Assembly (NCBI GenBank): GCA_963663635.2
Contig: CAXXMY010000011.1
Span: forward strand, 620,001-684,000
From: Poriferisodalis sp963663635
Lineage (GTDB): Bacteria; Actinomycetota; Acidimicrobiia; Acidimicrobiales; Poriferisodalaceae
DNA length: 64,000 bases
Reading direction: 5' to 3'
Shown here: positions 17,830 to 25,540 of the stretch, one piece after another
Position numbering within the stretch: the stretch's first letter is position 1
Layout: the number at the start of each line of letters is the position of its first letter
Made by a program: the position numbers and the translations under genes
The notes under the pieces: generated by a model
Told to the model about the DNA's origin: nothing
The model's input: the letters and a program-made list of their open reading frames with translations, nothing else
Database searches by the model: none

Positions 17830-19089
17830 GTGGACTTCTCCATGACCGATGAGCAGGCGCTGATAGTGGGCACGGTCCGGCGGTTCGTGCAGGCCGAGAT
17901 CCTGCCGCTCGAGGCCGATCTGGACCCTGATGCCGGCGAGCTGGCACCCGACGATGCCGCCCGGCTGACGCAGATGACACGCGACATGGGCTTTTACGGT
18001 CTGGACATTCCCGCCGACCCTGATGCCGGCGAGCTGGCACCCGACGATGCCGCCCGGCTGACGCAGATGACACGCGACATGGGCTTTTACGGTCTGGACA
18101 TTCCCGCCGAGTACGGCGGGCCGGGGCTGGACACCACGACCCGGGCGCTCATGGCGATCGAGATGTCCAAGCACCGCGCCGGGCTCTACAACCCGTGCTA
18201 CGGCGTGTTCGGGGGAGCGGGGCTGGCCCAGCTCTACGAGGCCACCGACTCCCAGAAGGAACGCTGGCTGTATCCGACGCTGCGCGGCGAGAAGACAGGG
18301 TGCTTCGCGCTGACCGAGCCGTCGGGCGGGTCCGACCCGGGCCGGGCGATCCACACACGAGGGATCAAGGACGGCGACGAGTGGGTGCTGAACGGCTCGA
18401 AGCTGTTCATCTCTGGTGCCGACAAGGCCGATTACGCCTTGCTGTTCGCCCGCACGTCCGACGATCCGGGTCGCAACGGCGTCACGGCCTTCATCGTCGA
18501 CACCGACACGCCCGGATTCAACGTTCGCCGGGTGGTGCACACGCTGCGAGCGACCCGCTATGCGACCGAGCTGGAGTTCGTCGACATGCGCGTGTCCGAG
18601 GATCAGGTGCTCGGGGAGGTGAACGGCGGTTTCGGCATCGCCAACGACCGGCTGAGCCGCCAGCGCATCCCCTACGCGGCGGGCTGTTTGGGCCCGGCGA
18701 TGGTGGCGCAGGAGATGGCGATCGAGTGGGCGCGAAGCCGTAAGACGTTTGGTTCGCTGTTGGCTGAGAAGCAGGCCGTCCAGTGGATGATCGTGGACAA
18801 CGAGATCGACATTCGCCACGGCCGCTGGTGCGTGCTTGAAGCCGCTCAGAAAGCCGACCGCGGCGAGCGCTTCCGGACCGAGGCGGCCATGGCCAAGCTG
18901 GTGGCGAGCGAGGCTGCTGGCCGGGTGGTGGATCGCTGCATCCAGATCCATGGCGGCATCGGCGTCACCAAGGACCTGCCGCTGGAACGCTGGTACCGGG
19001 AACTGCGCATCCGTCGCATCGGCGAGGGCCCCAGCGAGGTGCAGCGCCTGATCATGGCTCGCGACATCCTCGGCGGCAGCTTCAAGTGA
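17830..19089 (+). CDS. Acyl-CoA dehydrogenase with a 31-residue internal duplication
   Basis: An FAD-dependent acyl-CoA dehydrogenase of about 419 residues. GTG 17830 (AAGGGG upstream) starts at VDFSMTDEQ; ATG 17842 is an alternative. Recognisable parts are EYGGPGLDTTT, CFALTEPSGGSDPG, GSKLFISGADKADYA, the C-terminal RKTFGSLLAEKQAVQWMI, the signature IQIHGGIGVTKDLPLERWYRELRIRRIGEG, and a catalytic-base region. The N-terminal helical domain holds an exact in-frame duplication (17923-18108) that adds 31 residues before EYGG. The GTGA overlap with the CoA transferase gene implies a two-gene operon activating and oxidising an acyl substrate. Whether the duplicated form folds is uncertain. Confidence 0.9.
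   Translation: MDFSMTDEQALIVGTVRRFVQAEILPLEADLDPDAGELAPDDAARLTQMTRDMGFYGLDIPADPDAGELAPDDAARLTQMTRDMGFYGLDIPAEYGGPGLDTTTRALMAIEMSKHRAGLYNPCYGVFGGAGLAQLYEATDSQKERWLYPTLRGEKTGCFALTEPSGGSDPGRAIHTRGIKDGDEWVLNGSKLFISGADKADYALLFARTSDDPGRNGVTAFIVDTDTPGFNVRRVVHTLRATRYATELEFVDMRVSEDQVLGEVNGGFGIANDRLSRQRIPYAAGCLGPAMVAQEMAIEWARSRKTFGSLLAEKQAVQWMIVDNEIDIRHGRWCVLEAAQKADRGERFRTEAAMAKLVASEAAGRVVDRCIQIHGGIGVTKDLPLERWYRELRIRRIGEGPSEVQRLIMARDILGGSFK
17923..18108. repeat. Exact 93-bp tandem duplication
   Basis: Bases 17923-18015 and 18016-18108 are identical, encoding DPDAGELAPDDAARLTQ... twice. The unit is 31 codons, so the frame is kept. Complete identity implies a very recent event, or an assembly error. Confidence 0.95.
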
Positions 19090-20282
19090 CCGAAGCGGCG
19101 CAGACATCGCGCCCGTTGCCGCTTGACGGCGTCACAGTGCTGGATCTCGGGCAGATCTACCAGGGGCCGTACGCCGGGTTCTTGCTGGCCATGTCAGGGG
19201 CGCGGGTCATCAAGGTGGAGAACCTGCGGGGCGAGACGCTGCGTGCGCGGAGCGATTCGCTGCCCTACGCCATGATCAACTCCGCCAAGGAAGCGATAAC
19301 GCTGAACCTGAAGGCGCCACGGGGTCGTGAGCTGTTCGGGCAGCTGGCCGCGGCGGCCGATGCGGTGCTGTGCAACTTCGCTCCCGGCGTGCCCGAACGG
19401 CTGGGCATCGATGCAGCTTCGCTTTGGAAGGTGAACCCCCGGTTGGTGTTTGCCCAGGCCAGTGGGTACGGCCTCGACGGTCCCGATGCAGATCGCACCG
19501 CCATGGACATCACCGCGCAGGCGCACATGGGTGCCATCGCCATCACCGGCTACCCGGACCAGCCGCCCGTCAAGTCGGGAGCCGCCTTCGTCGACTTTCT
19601 GGGCGGCTCGCACCTGTACGGGGCAGTCGTGACGGCACTGTTCGATGCGCAGCGCACCGGTGTCGGCCGCATGGTGTCGACTTCGATGTCGGAGGCTGCG
19701 TATTTCACGTTGACCACGGCCCTGCAGGCGTGGCGCAAGACCGGAGCGGCGCCGCGCACCGCCAATCGCAACGCTGCGATGAGCGTGGCGCCGCAGAACG
19801 TGTACCCCTGCAGCGACGGTTATGTCGCCGTGATCTCCACCACGAACCGTCACTGGCGCGTGATTCTGGAGGTCATCGGCCGGGACGACCTGGTCGCCGA
19901 CGAGCGGTACCGTCACAACGCCGACCGGGCGGCTCGCATGGACGAGGTGGACGCGCTGATGTCGGAGTGGACATCGACCCGCACGCGGGCAGACGCGGTG
20001 ATGACGCTGGCAGCCGCAGGAGTGCCGGTGGCCGAGGTGCGTGACATCGACGAGGTCGTGCACGACGAGCACCTCATCGAGCGCGGGTTCCTGCAGTGGA
20101 CCGACCACGACGAGCTCGGCGAGATACCGCTGCCGCACAGTCCGCTGCGCTGGCACGACTCCGAGTTACGTGAACTGGAGCTGTTTCGCCCCGTCGGCGC
20201 CGACAACGAGTCGGTCTACGGCGAGCTGTGCGGACTGAGCGCCGGCGAAGTGGCTGAGCTGGCCGCCGACGGCGTGATCTGA
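19086..20282 (+). CDS. CaiB/BaiF (family III) CoA transferase
   Basis: A 398-residue CoA transferase. The GTG at 19086 overlaps the acyl-CoA dehydrogenase stop (GTGA). The N-terminal GVTVLDLGQIYQGPYAG and VIKVENLRGE strands, the catalytic aspartate Asp141 in RTAMDITAQA, and the C-terminal VRDIDEVVHDEHLIERGF are typical. It transfers CoA between carboxylic acids without energy loss and probably activates the substrate of the preceding dehydrogenase. Just after the stop codon a 15-bp unit is repeated in frame. Confidence 0.92.
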   Translation: MTEAAQTSRPLPLDGVTVLDLGQIYQGPYAGFLLAMSGARVIKVENLRGETLRARSDSLPYAMINSAKEAITLNLKAPRGRELFGQLAAAADAVLCNFAPGVPERLGIDAASLWKVNPRLVFAQASGYGLDGPDADRTAMDITAQAHMGAIAITGYPDQPPVKSGAAFVDFLGGSHLYGAVVTALFDAQRTGVGRMVSTSMSEAAYFTLTTALQAWRKTGAAPRTANRNAAMSVAPQNVYPCSDGYVAVISTTNRHWRVILEVIGRDDLVADERYRHNADRAARMDEVDALMSEWTSTRTRADAVMTLAAAGVPVAEVRDIDEVVHDEHLIERGFLQWTDHDELGEIPLPHSPLRWHDSELRELELFRPVGADNESVYGELCGLSAGEVAELAADGVI

Positions 20283-20309
20283 CCAGCGCCTGTCTAACGA
20301 GCGCCTGCC
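20280..20309. repeat. 15-bp imperfect repeat starting at a stop codon
   Basis: Units at 20280-20294 and 20295-20309 share 12 of 15 bases. Each begins with an in-frame stop (TGA, then TAA), and a third stop (TGA) follows at 20310. Confidence 0.6.
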
Positions 20310-20330
20310 TGATCAATCCTGGGGCGCACC

Positions 20331-20666
20331 TCAGGCCGGGCTGAGACGGCCGACGCGCTGGGCCTGATCACGCTGGGGCGTCGGCAGCTCGCCGTAGTCG
20401 GCGAGGTGCAGCATCAACAGCTCGTCCCAGCGGCTGCGGTAGTTCGACGTGAACTCGCACCGGAACTGTGTGGCCACGGGACCGAGCTGGGTGAGTTCGC
20501 GACGGAGCGCAGACTGAATTCCGAACGGCTCACGGGCACCGGCAAAGCCGACTGACAGCACCGTGCCACCTGCGTCGGCCACGTGGTATACGCCCAGCTG
20601 CGCGGGCAGCGCTTCGATTGCCTCGTCGTCGAGTCGCCGCCAAGGCTTGTCGAGCCGGATTCCCAT
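20331..20666 (-). CDS. Conserved hypothetical protein (GIY-YIG-like start)
   Basis: 111 residues with ATG start. The N-terminal stretch LGVYHVADAGGTVLSVGFAGAR is reminiscent of a GIY-YIG beta-hairpin, and YRSRWDELLMLHLADYGELP is a conserved-looking second half. I recall similar short actinobacterial proteins but cannot assign a function, and the catalytic residues of true GIY-YIG nucleases (Arg and Glu) are not evident. It lies alone between the CoA transferase gene and an insertion sequence. Confidence 0.6.
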   Translation of the reverse strand: MGIRLDKPWRRLDDEAIEALPAQLGVYHVADAGGTVLSVGFAGAREPFGIQSALRRELTQLGPVATQFRCEFTSNYRSRWDELLMLHLADYGELPTPQRDQAQRVGRLSPA

Positions 20667-20706
20667 AGCTGATCCCTGCGTGTCCTGCCGGCTGCCCGAC
20701 CGCTAG

Positions 20707-21729
20707 ATGATTAGTTCCAAGGGGTGGGGTCCACCGGTTGTGGGGTGAGGGTGTCCAAGCTCGGGGTGTGTATTCACGCTTCGATCTTGGAGGTTCTCAG
20801 CATGGGCCCGGACTCGGGTCACCCTCGCGACCGCACTGTATGTGAGGATCGGTGACCTGTTGGCGCAGAACCCTGGGTGGGCGCCCGAGCGGCCTGCGGT
20901 GGGGTTCGCCCCGAAGCTGTCGGACGCGGAGCTGGTCACCTTGGCGGTGATCTCGGCGCTGCTGGGCTATGACAACGAGTCGCAGTTCGTGCGCTACGCC
21001 CATGCGCATCTGAGGCCGTGGTTCCCGTATCTGCCCAACCGCGACGGGTACAACAAGCGGCTGCGGCGCAGCGCGGAGATGATCGCTCGTGTCATGGGAT
21101 GGCTCGCACGCGAGTGCGAGTCGTGGCACGACGACGTGTGGCTGGTGGACTCCACGCCGGTCGAGTGCGGCACCAGCCGCGAGACCCAAAAGCGCTCCGG
21201 CCTCGCGGGATGGGCCCAATACGGCTGGTGCGCGTCGCATTCCCGCTGGTTCTGGGGCCTGCGGCTGCACCTTGTCGCCACGCCCTCGGGACTGCCGATC
21301 GCGTTCGCTCTCGCCGGCGCGAAAGCCGACGAACGCGACGTCTGCGCCGACATGATCGACGCGGCCCGCATCGCCCGGCCGGGCCAGACCCTCATCGCCG
21401 ACAAGGGCTACCGCTCAGCAGCGTTCGAAGCCGACCTCAACGACACCGGCATCACCCTGCTGCGCCCCGCCACCCGATCCGAGGCCCCACGTCCCGGCGC
21501 AAAGTTCCTGCGGCCCCTGCGCCAGATCATCGAATCGATCATCCAGACCCTCAAAGGCCAGCTCACCCTAGAACGCCACAAAGCACGCACCAAAACCGGC
21601 GTCGCCGTGCGCATCGGCGCCCGACTCCTCGCCCTCACCGTCGCCTTCTGGCACAACGAGACCTACCGACACACCCGACCAGCACGCTCACTCACCGCAT
21701 ACGACCACTAAACCCTTGGAACTAATCAT
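20707..21729. mobile_element. IS982-family insertion sequence
   Basis: Perfect 17-bp terminal inverted repeats (atgattagttccaaggg at 20707-20723; its complement at 21713-21729) bound a 1023-bp element with one transposase gene. Outside each end stands CTAG (20703-20706 and 21730-21733), best read as a 4-bp target duplication. Because CTAG is self-complementary it also extends the inverted repeat to 21 bp. The right CTAG contains the stop codon of the adjacent amidohydrolase. Confidence 0.88.
20842..21711 (+). CDS. IS982-family DDE transposase, possible 5' frameshift
   Basis: 289 residues from GTG 20842. Catalytic motifs: VDSTPVECG (first Asp), LIADKGYRS (second Asp) and ESIIQTLKGQLTLE (Glu); SLTAYDH is the usual C-terminus. 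The frame upstream of the GTG still reads TRVTLATALYVRIGDLL, which matches the normal N-terminus of the family but has no start codon. The ATG at 20802 is in another frame (MGPDSG...), and removing one base near 20820 would join the two. So either translation starts late at the GTG, or this copy carries a one-base frameshift. Confidence 0.85.
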   Translation: MRIGDLLAQNPGWAPERPAVGFAPKLSDAELVTLAVISALLGYDNESQFVRYAHAHLRPWFPYLPNRDGYNKRLRRSAEMIARVMGWLARECESWHDDVWLVDSTPVECGTSRETQKRSGLAGWAQYGWCASHSRWFWGLRLHLVATPSGLPIAFALAGAKADERDVCADMIDAARIARPGQTLIADKGYRSAAFEADLNDTGITLLRPATRSEAPRPGAKFLRPLRQIIESIIQTLKGQLTLERHKARTKTGVAVRIGARLLALTVAFWHNETYRHTRPARSLTAYDH

Positions 21730-22908
21730 CTAGGCCGCAGCCGCCGGCACGTAAGCAGCCGTGCCCATGAGATCCTCGAAGTTCAGCCGGAAGAAGCGCT
21801 CCTGGACATCGGCGGGCAGGTGCGCCACTTCGCGGTCGAAACGGCGCAGTGGATTGCGGCCGCCCTCCACGTGGGGGAAGTCGGAGCTGAACATGCAGAT
21901 CTCGGGTGCTGAGTTCTCGATGATCCAGCCAGTGGGTTCGGTGGGGTAGGGCGTGACCCGCACTTGGCGCCGCACGTAGTCCGACGGGCGCAGGCTGAGC
22001 TTGCCCAATCGTTGCTCGTGCCGTTCGAAGGCGTCGAACGCGGCCTCTAGCTGGCGCAAGAAGCCGGGCAGCCACACCGCGCCCAGCTCGATCACGCCGA
22101 TCCGCAAGTCGGGGAAACGCTCAAGCACGCCGTCGAAGATCAGCATTGACAGCGCTTGGAGCGGCGCAGCAGAGATCGCCATGTACGAAACAGAGCGGAA
22201 GTTCTCGCCGCCTCCGTGGAAGTCAGGCTCGGGCGGTAGGCCGTTGTTGCGATGCTGCGGCGGCATCACCAGCTCGGGAATGCCGACATGCATCACGACC
22301 GGGATTCCGGCTTCCTGGGCCGCCGTCCACACCGGGTCAAAGCCCACGTGGCTGTGGGCGTGGAGCTTCGGCATCCGGTTGGGGATGAGCAGCGCCGCTG
22401 CGCCGCCGTCGATGGTTTGGCGGGCGTGCGGGCCCGCATGCTCGATCGATTGCATCGGCACCGAGCACACCGGGAGCAGGCGCGGATCGCCCGAACAGAA
22501 CGCGATCTGGGCACGGTTTGCCGCCGTTGCCGTGGCGTAGGTGAGATCGGGCTCGGCTTGGTGCTCCATCTCTTCGATGAGCGTGTTCGGCATGGAGGGG
22601 AAGATGAGTTGGCTGGAGAACCCCAGATCGTCGAGCGCCCGGGAGCGGTCGGCGGGATCCCACGCACCGGGCGCCAGGTAGTTCTTGCGCAGCATCACCT
22701 CAGCGGCGGCCCCGGAGCGGAACTCTGGGTCGGCCTGGCGAGCGCGGGCTTTCTCAATGTCGGCAAGTGCCTTCTCGTTGTCACCGATTGAGAAGTGATC
22801 GAGGGCGTAGCGGACCACCTCGGCGGAGGCAAACGGCTCCAGCCACTCGGGTGGCTCCATGGTGTGCGAGTCCGCATCGTGGATGACCCTGTCCTCGACG
22901 TAAGCCAT
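21730..22908 (-). CDS. Amidohydrolase 2 family (ACMSD-like) protein
   Basis: A 392-residue metal-dependent hydrolase or decarboxylase of the amidohydrolase_2 group. VIHDADSHTMEPPEWLEPF at the N-terminus, HVGFDPVWTAAQEAGIPVVMHVG in the middle, ERFPDLRIGVIELGAVWLPGFLRQL, and FSSDFPHVEGG near the C-terminus mark the TIM barrel and its metal ligands. Members act on aromatic-ring-derived carboxylates and related compounds; no substrate can be assigned. The stop codon TAG lies in the CTAG target site of the IS982 element; before insertion CTAG would have given the same stop, so the protein is unchanged. Confidence 0.87.
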   Translation of the reverse strand: MAYVEDRVIHDADSHTMEPPEWLEPFASAEVVRYALDHFSIGDNEKALADIEKARARQADPEFRSGAAAEVMLRKNYLAPGAWDPADRSRALDDLGFSSQLIFPSMPNTLIEEMEHQAEPDLTYATATAANRAQIAFCSGDPRLLPVCSVPMQSIEHAGPHARQTIDGGAAALLIPNRMPKLHAHSHVGFDPVWTAAQEAGIPVVMHVGIPELVMPPQHRNNGLPPEPDFHGGGENFRSVSYMAISAAPLQALSMLIFDGVLERFPDLRIGVIELGAVWLPGFLRQLEAAFDAFERHEQRLGKLSLRPSDYVRRQVRVTPYPTEPTGWIIENSAPEICMFSSDFPHVEGGRNPLRRFDREVAHLPADVQERFFRLNFEDLMGTAAYVPAAAA

Positions 22909-23004
22909 GGCAGTTCCCCCCGATTCCCCCGCGGTTCACCCGACGTTATCTGGCCGCTGCTCCTGGCTTCCGGCCGATGCCCGATGGCCGGCCAGGTGCT
23001 CCGG

Positions 23005-24204
23005 TCAGTTCGAAGTCGGCAACAGAAATGCCGACATCAAATCGATCCGGGCGCGGACGCCGCTGCGATCAACCTCGACCAGGCCAGCGCCTTTGAGACG
23101 GTTCAGGTCGCGGGCCAGGGTGCGTGGCCCGGTGCGTGCATACATCTGCGCAAGCTGCGGTGTGAGCCCGGCCACGTCTGTCTTCGGAACCGATGTGTCT
23201 GGCAGCAACGCCATGACGAGTGCATGCTGGCGTTCCGACGCGGGACTTGTCGGGAACGTCGACATGGTTTCGGCAACAAAGCTCTGCCAGGCGAGGCGGA
23301 GATGCTGTGCCCGCACTGCCGCCGAGTGGTCGACAAGGCCGTCGACGAGTCCTTCGATGCCGTAGGCGAGGAATCCGAGGACATCGCGTTCGCGGCTGGC
23401 CGCAGCGAGCCGCGCGTAGTACCTGTCCCGCGTGAGGTTGAAGTGGTTGGCCATCAGGTTTGCTGCGGCGAGAGGAACCATCCCCGAGCGAGCGAGGATG
23501 AGGTATTCGAGCAGCCTGGCTGTGCGCCCATTGCCGTCGGCGAACGGGTGGATCCAAGCGATGTACAGGTGTGCGAGCAGGGCGCTCACGACGGTAAGAG
23601 CGAAGGCATCGCGCCGTTCAACTACGTTCCCGCCCCAGGGTCGAAGATCTGCTCCGTCGAGCCAGTCAGTCAACCGCTCGAGCAAGTGCCAGCAGTCCCG
23701 CGCAGGAGGACCGACGTAAGCACCGACGACAACCGAATGGGTGCGAATGGTGCCTGGTTCGGAAGTGGCGTCGGGGTCGACGCCTTCGAGCACCCATCGG
23801 TTCATCTCGCAGATCAATCCAGCGCTGAGACGAAGTTCGCCGTCTTCGGTCACCATGTCGTCTAGGCGTCCGAACGCTTCGAGCACGTTTCGCACTTCAC
23901 GCTCTTGGTATGCGCGCGACTGGGGTGCCGAGAAGGTTCCGGCGTGGATGCTCTCGACCTGTTCAACGGTGAGTGTGTTGCCCTCGATGGCCACGGTTGC
24001 CTGGGCACCGCGAATGAGTGCGTGTTGGTGAAGCGCTTCCGCAACCGCTGGGGTTAGTGGAGTCCCCGACAATTCGACACACAGCGCGAAGGCCTCCCCG
24101 ACGTGCATCCACGAGCGGGCACCGAGACGGCTGACGACTCCGGCGTCGAAGTTGATCCAAGGATGGGTGTCCGTAGATTCGCGGTCGTTGTCGCTGCTTG
24201 TCAC
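23005..24204 (-). CDS. Fic-domain protein (class II, with inhibitory helix and winged helix)
   Basis: 399 residues, GTG start. The catalytic Fic motif HPFADGNGRTAR is complete (219-230), so AMPylation-type activity on a protein hydroxyl is expected. The inhibitory motif TVAIEGN (70-76, Glu74) lies N-terminal to it, making this a self-inhibited class II Fic. The C-terminus (about 330-395) looks like a winged helix (TDVAGLTPQLAQMYARTGPRTLARDLNRLKGAG split across the domain). This Fic plus HTH architecture is widespread in bacteria and usually of unknown target. It stands 97 bases upstream of the amidohydrolase gene on the same strand. Confidence 0.9.
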   Translation of the reverse strand: MTSSDNDRESTDTHPWINFDAGVVSRLGARSWMHVGEAFALCVELSGTPLTPAVAEALHQHALIRGAQATVAIEGNTLTVEQVESIHAGTFSAPQSRAYQEREVRNVLEAFGRLDDMVTEDGELRLSAGLICEMNRWVLEGVDPDATSEPGTIRTHSVVVGAYVGPPARDCWHLLERLTDWLDGADLRPWGGNVVERRDAFALTVVSALLAHLYIAWIHPFADGNGRTARLLEYLILARSGMVPLAAANLMANHFNLTRDRYYARLAAASRERDVLGFLAYGIEGLVDGLVDHSAAVRAQHLRLAWQSFVAETMSTFPTSPASERQHALVMALLPDTSVPKTDVAGLTPQLAQMYARTGPRTLARDLNRLKGAGLVEVDRSGVRARIDLMSAFLLPTSN

Positions 24205-24299
24205 TGAATCGATGACTTAGGGTCCGTGCTCATCGATGCAGTGTAGCTAGGAAGGACTCACTAACTACTACTAGAATTGTCCATGTAGTTGACCCACAT

Positions 24300-24375
24300 G
24301 TTGTCAGCAGTGATGACCGCTGGGCTCGAGCGGTCTGCGATGTCGCGGCCCATCACCATCGAGACGCCGGGCCAT
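24300..24375 (-). pseudogene. Decayed partial copy of the dapD 3' end
   Basis: On the minus strand this stretch reads VMGRDIADRSSPAVITADN, which aligns with VVKGRDISGRSGMLLIRNS near the C-terminus of the adjacent dapD (24602-24673). Nucleotide similarity is high across about 60 bases, offset by 304 bp, then fades. No open frame of useful length survives. The rest of 24205-24528 holds nothing recognisable. Confidence 0.55.
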
Positions 24376-24528
24376 GAGGTGCGTCATCTCGACTTACGAC
24401 GGATAGCCGGCGGTGGTCTTGATGCTGCCGAACTCGTACTGGTGGTTATCTCAACGACCTACCTGTGGTTTTGCCGCAGGTCTACTGGCAGATTTCTCCC
24501 GCCTACGGTCGTCTGGCACGTGCCGATC

Positions 24529-25446
24529 TCAGTTCTTGTGGAGTTCGGGATTGATGCCTTCCCAGCGCGAGGGGTCCGCGACGCGCATCTCGATGGCGCC
24601 GCTGGTGCTGTTGCGGATGAGCAGCATGCCTGAGCGGCCTGAGATGTCTCGGCCCTTCACGACCGAGCCGTCGGGAAGCGTGATACGGCTGCCTGCTGTG
24701 ACGTACAGGCCGGCTTCGACGGTGCAGTAGTCGCCGAGCGCGATGCCGATGCCCGAGTTGGCGCCCAGCAGGCAGTGCTCGCCCACCGACACGATCTCTT
24801 TGCCGCCACCCGACAGCGTGCCCATTGTGGAGGCGCTGCCGCCGAGGTCCGAGTGCGCCCCCACGACCACGCCCGCGGAGATGCGCCCCTCGACCATGGC
24901 GGGACCGAGCGTGCCGGCGTTGAAGTTGACGAAGCCCTCGTGCATGACCGTGGTGCCGTCCGCCAGGTGGGCGCCCAGCCGCACCCGGTCGGCGTCGGCG
25001 ATGCGGACGCCTGACGGGATCACGTAGTCGACCATGCGCGGAATCTTGTCGACTGCGGTGACCGTGACGGGCTGGCCGACACCGGCGGCAGCCGTGCGAA
25101 GTGCGTCGACTCGATCGGGCAGTACGGGCCCCGCGCTGGTCCACGCGCAGTTGGTGAGCAGGCCGAACACTCCGTCGAGGTTCGCTTCGTGCGGCCGGAT
25201 CTCGCGGCGGCTCAGCAGGTGCAGGCGCAGGTAGGCATCGGTGAGGTCGGCGGGCGGAGCGGCAAGGTCGTCGATGGTGACGGCCACGGTCTCGCCGACA
25301 TTGACGCCGAGTTCAACCGCCAGGCATGACCGGGCCGGTGGAGCGTCGTCGCTCGCCCCCGCCGGGAACCAGGCGTCGAGCCGCGTGCCCGATGCGACGT
25401 CCAGATAGCTGTGCCCAACGGCGCTGATGCTGCCCGAAATGCTCAT
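24529..25446 (-). CDS. dapD: 2,3,4,5-tetrahydropyridine-2,6-dicarboxylate N-succinyltransferase
   Basis: Succinylates tetrahydrodipicolinate in the lysine/meso-diaminopimelate pathway. About 305 residues from ATG 25446 (an ATG at 25467 adds seven). The C-terminal half is a left-handed beta-helix of hexapeptide repeats (VRIADADRVRLGAHLADGTTV, GFVNFNAGTLGPAMVEGRI, GAHSDLGGSASTMGTLSGGG, LLGANSGIGIALGDYC), as in the actinobacterial DapD type. The N-terminal domain (NLDGVFGLLTNCAWTSAGPV) also fits that type. It is divergent from the lipoprotein gene, with 94 bases between the starts. Confidence 0.93.
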   Translation of the reverse strand: MSISGSISAVGHSYLDVASGTRLDAWFPAGASDDAPPARSCLAVELGVNVGETVAVTIDDLAAPPADLTDAYLRLHLLSRREIRPHEANLDGVFGLLTNCAWTSAGPVLPDRVDALRTAAAGVGQPVTVTAVDKIPRMVDYVIPSGVRIADADRVRLGAHLADGTTVMHEGFVNFNAGTLGPAMVEGRISAGVVVGAHSDLGGSASTMGTLSGGGKEIVSVGEHCLLGANSGIGIALGDYCTVEAGLYVTAGSRITLPDGSVVKGRDISGRSGMLLIRNSTSGAIEMRVADPSRWEGINPELHKN

Positions 25447-25540
25447 GGCCGCATCCTGCCATCGCAAGCCGCAAACCCGTCGCCCGCGGCTTCCCGTCTC
25501 AGTCGCACGGACCGCGATGTTCGAAGTTTGGCGTGCACAT

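Noticed and set aside
24289..24633. Plus-strand frame of 114 codons before dapD
   Set aside because: It is antisense to the dapD end and to the decayed dapD copy; the apparent similarity between its parts is explained by that duplication.
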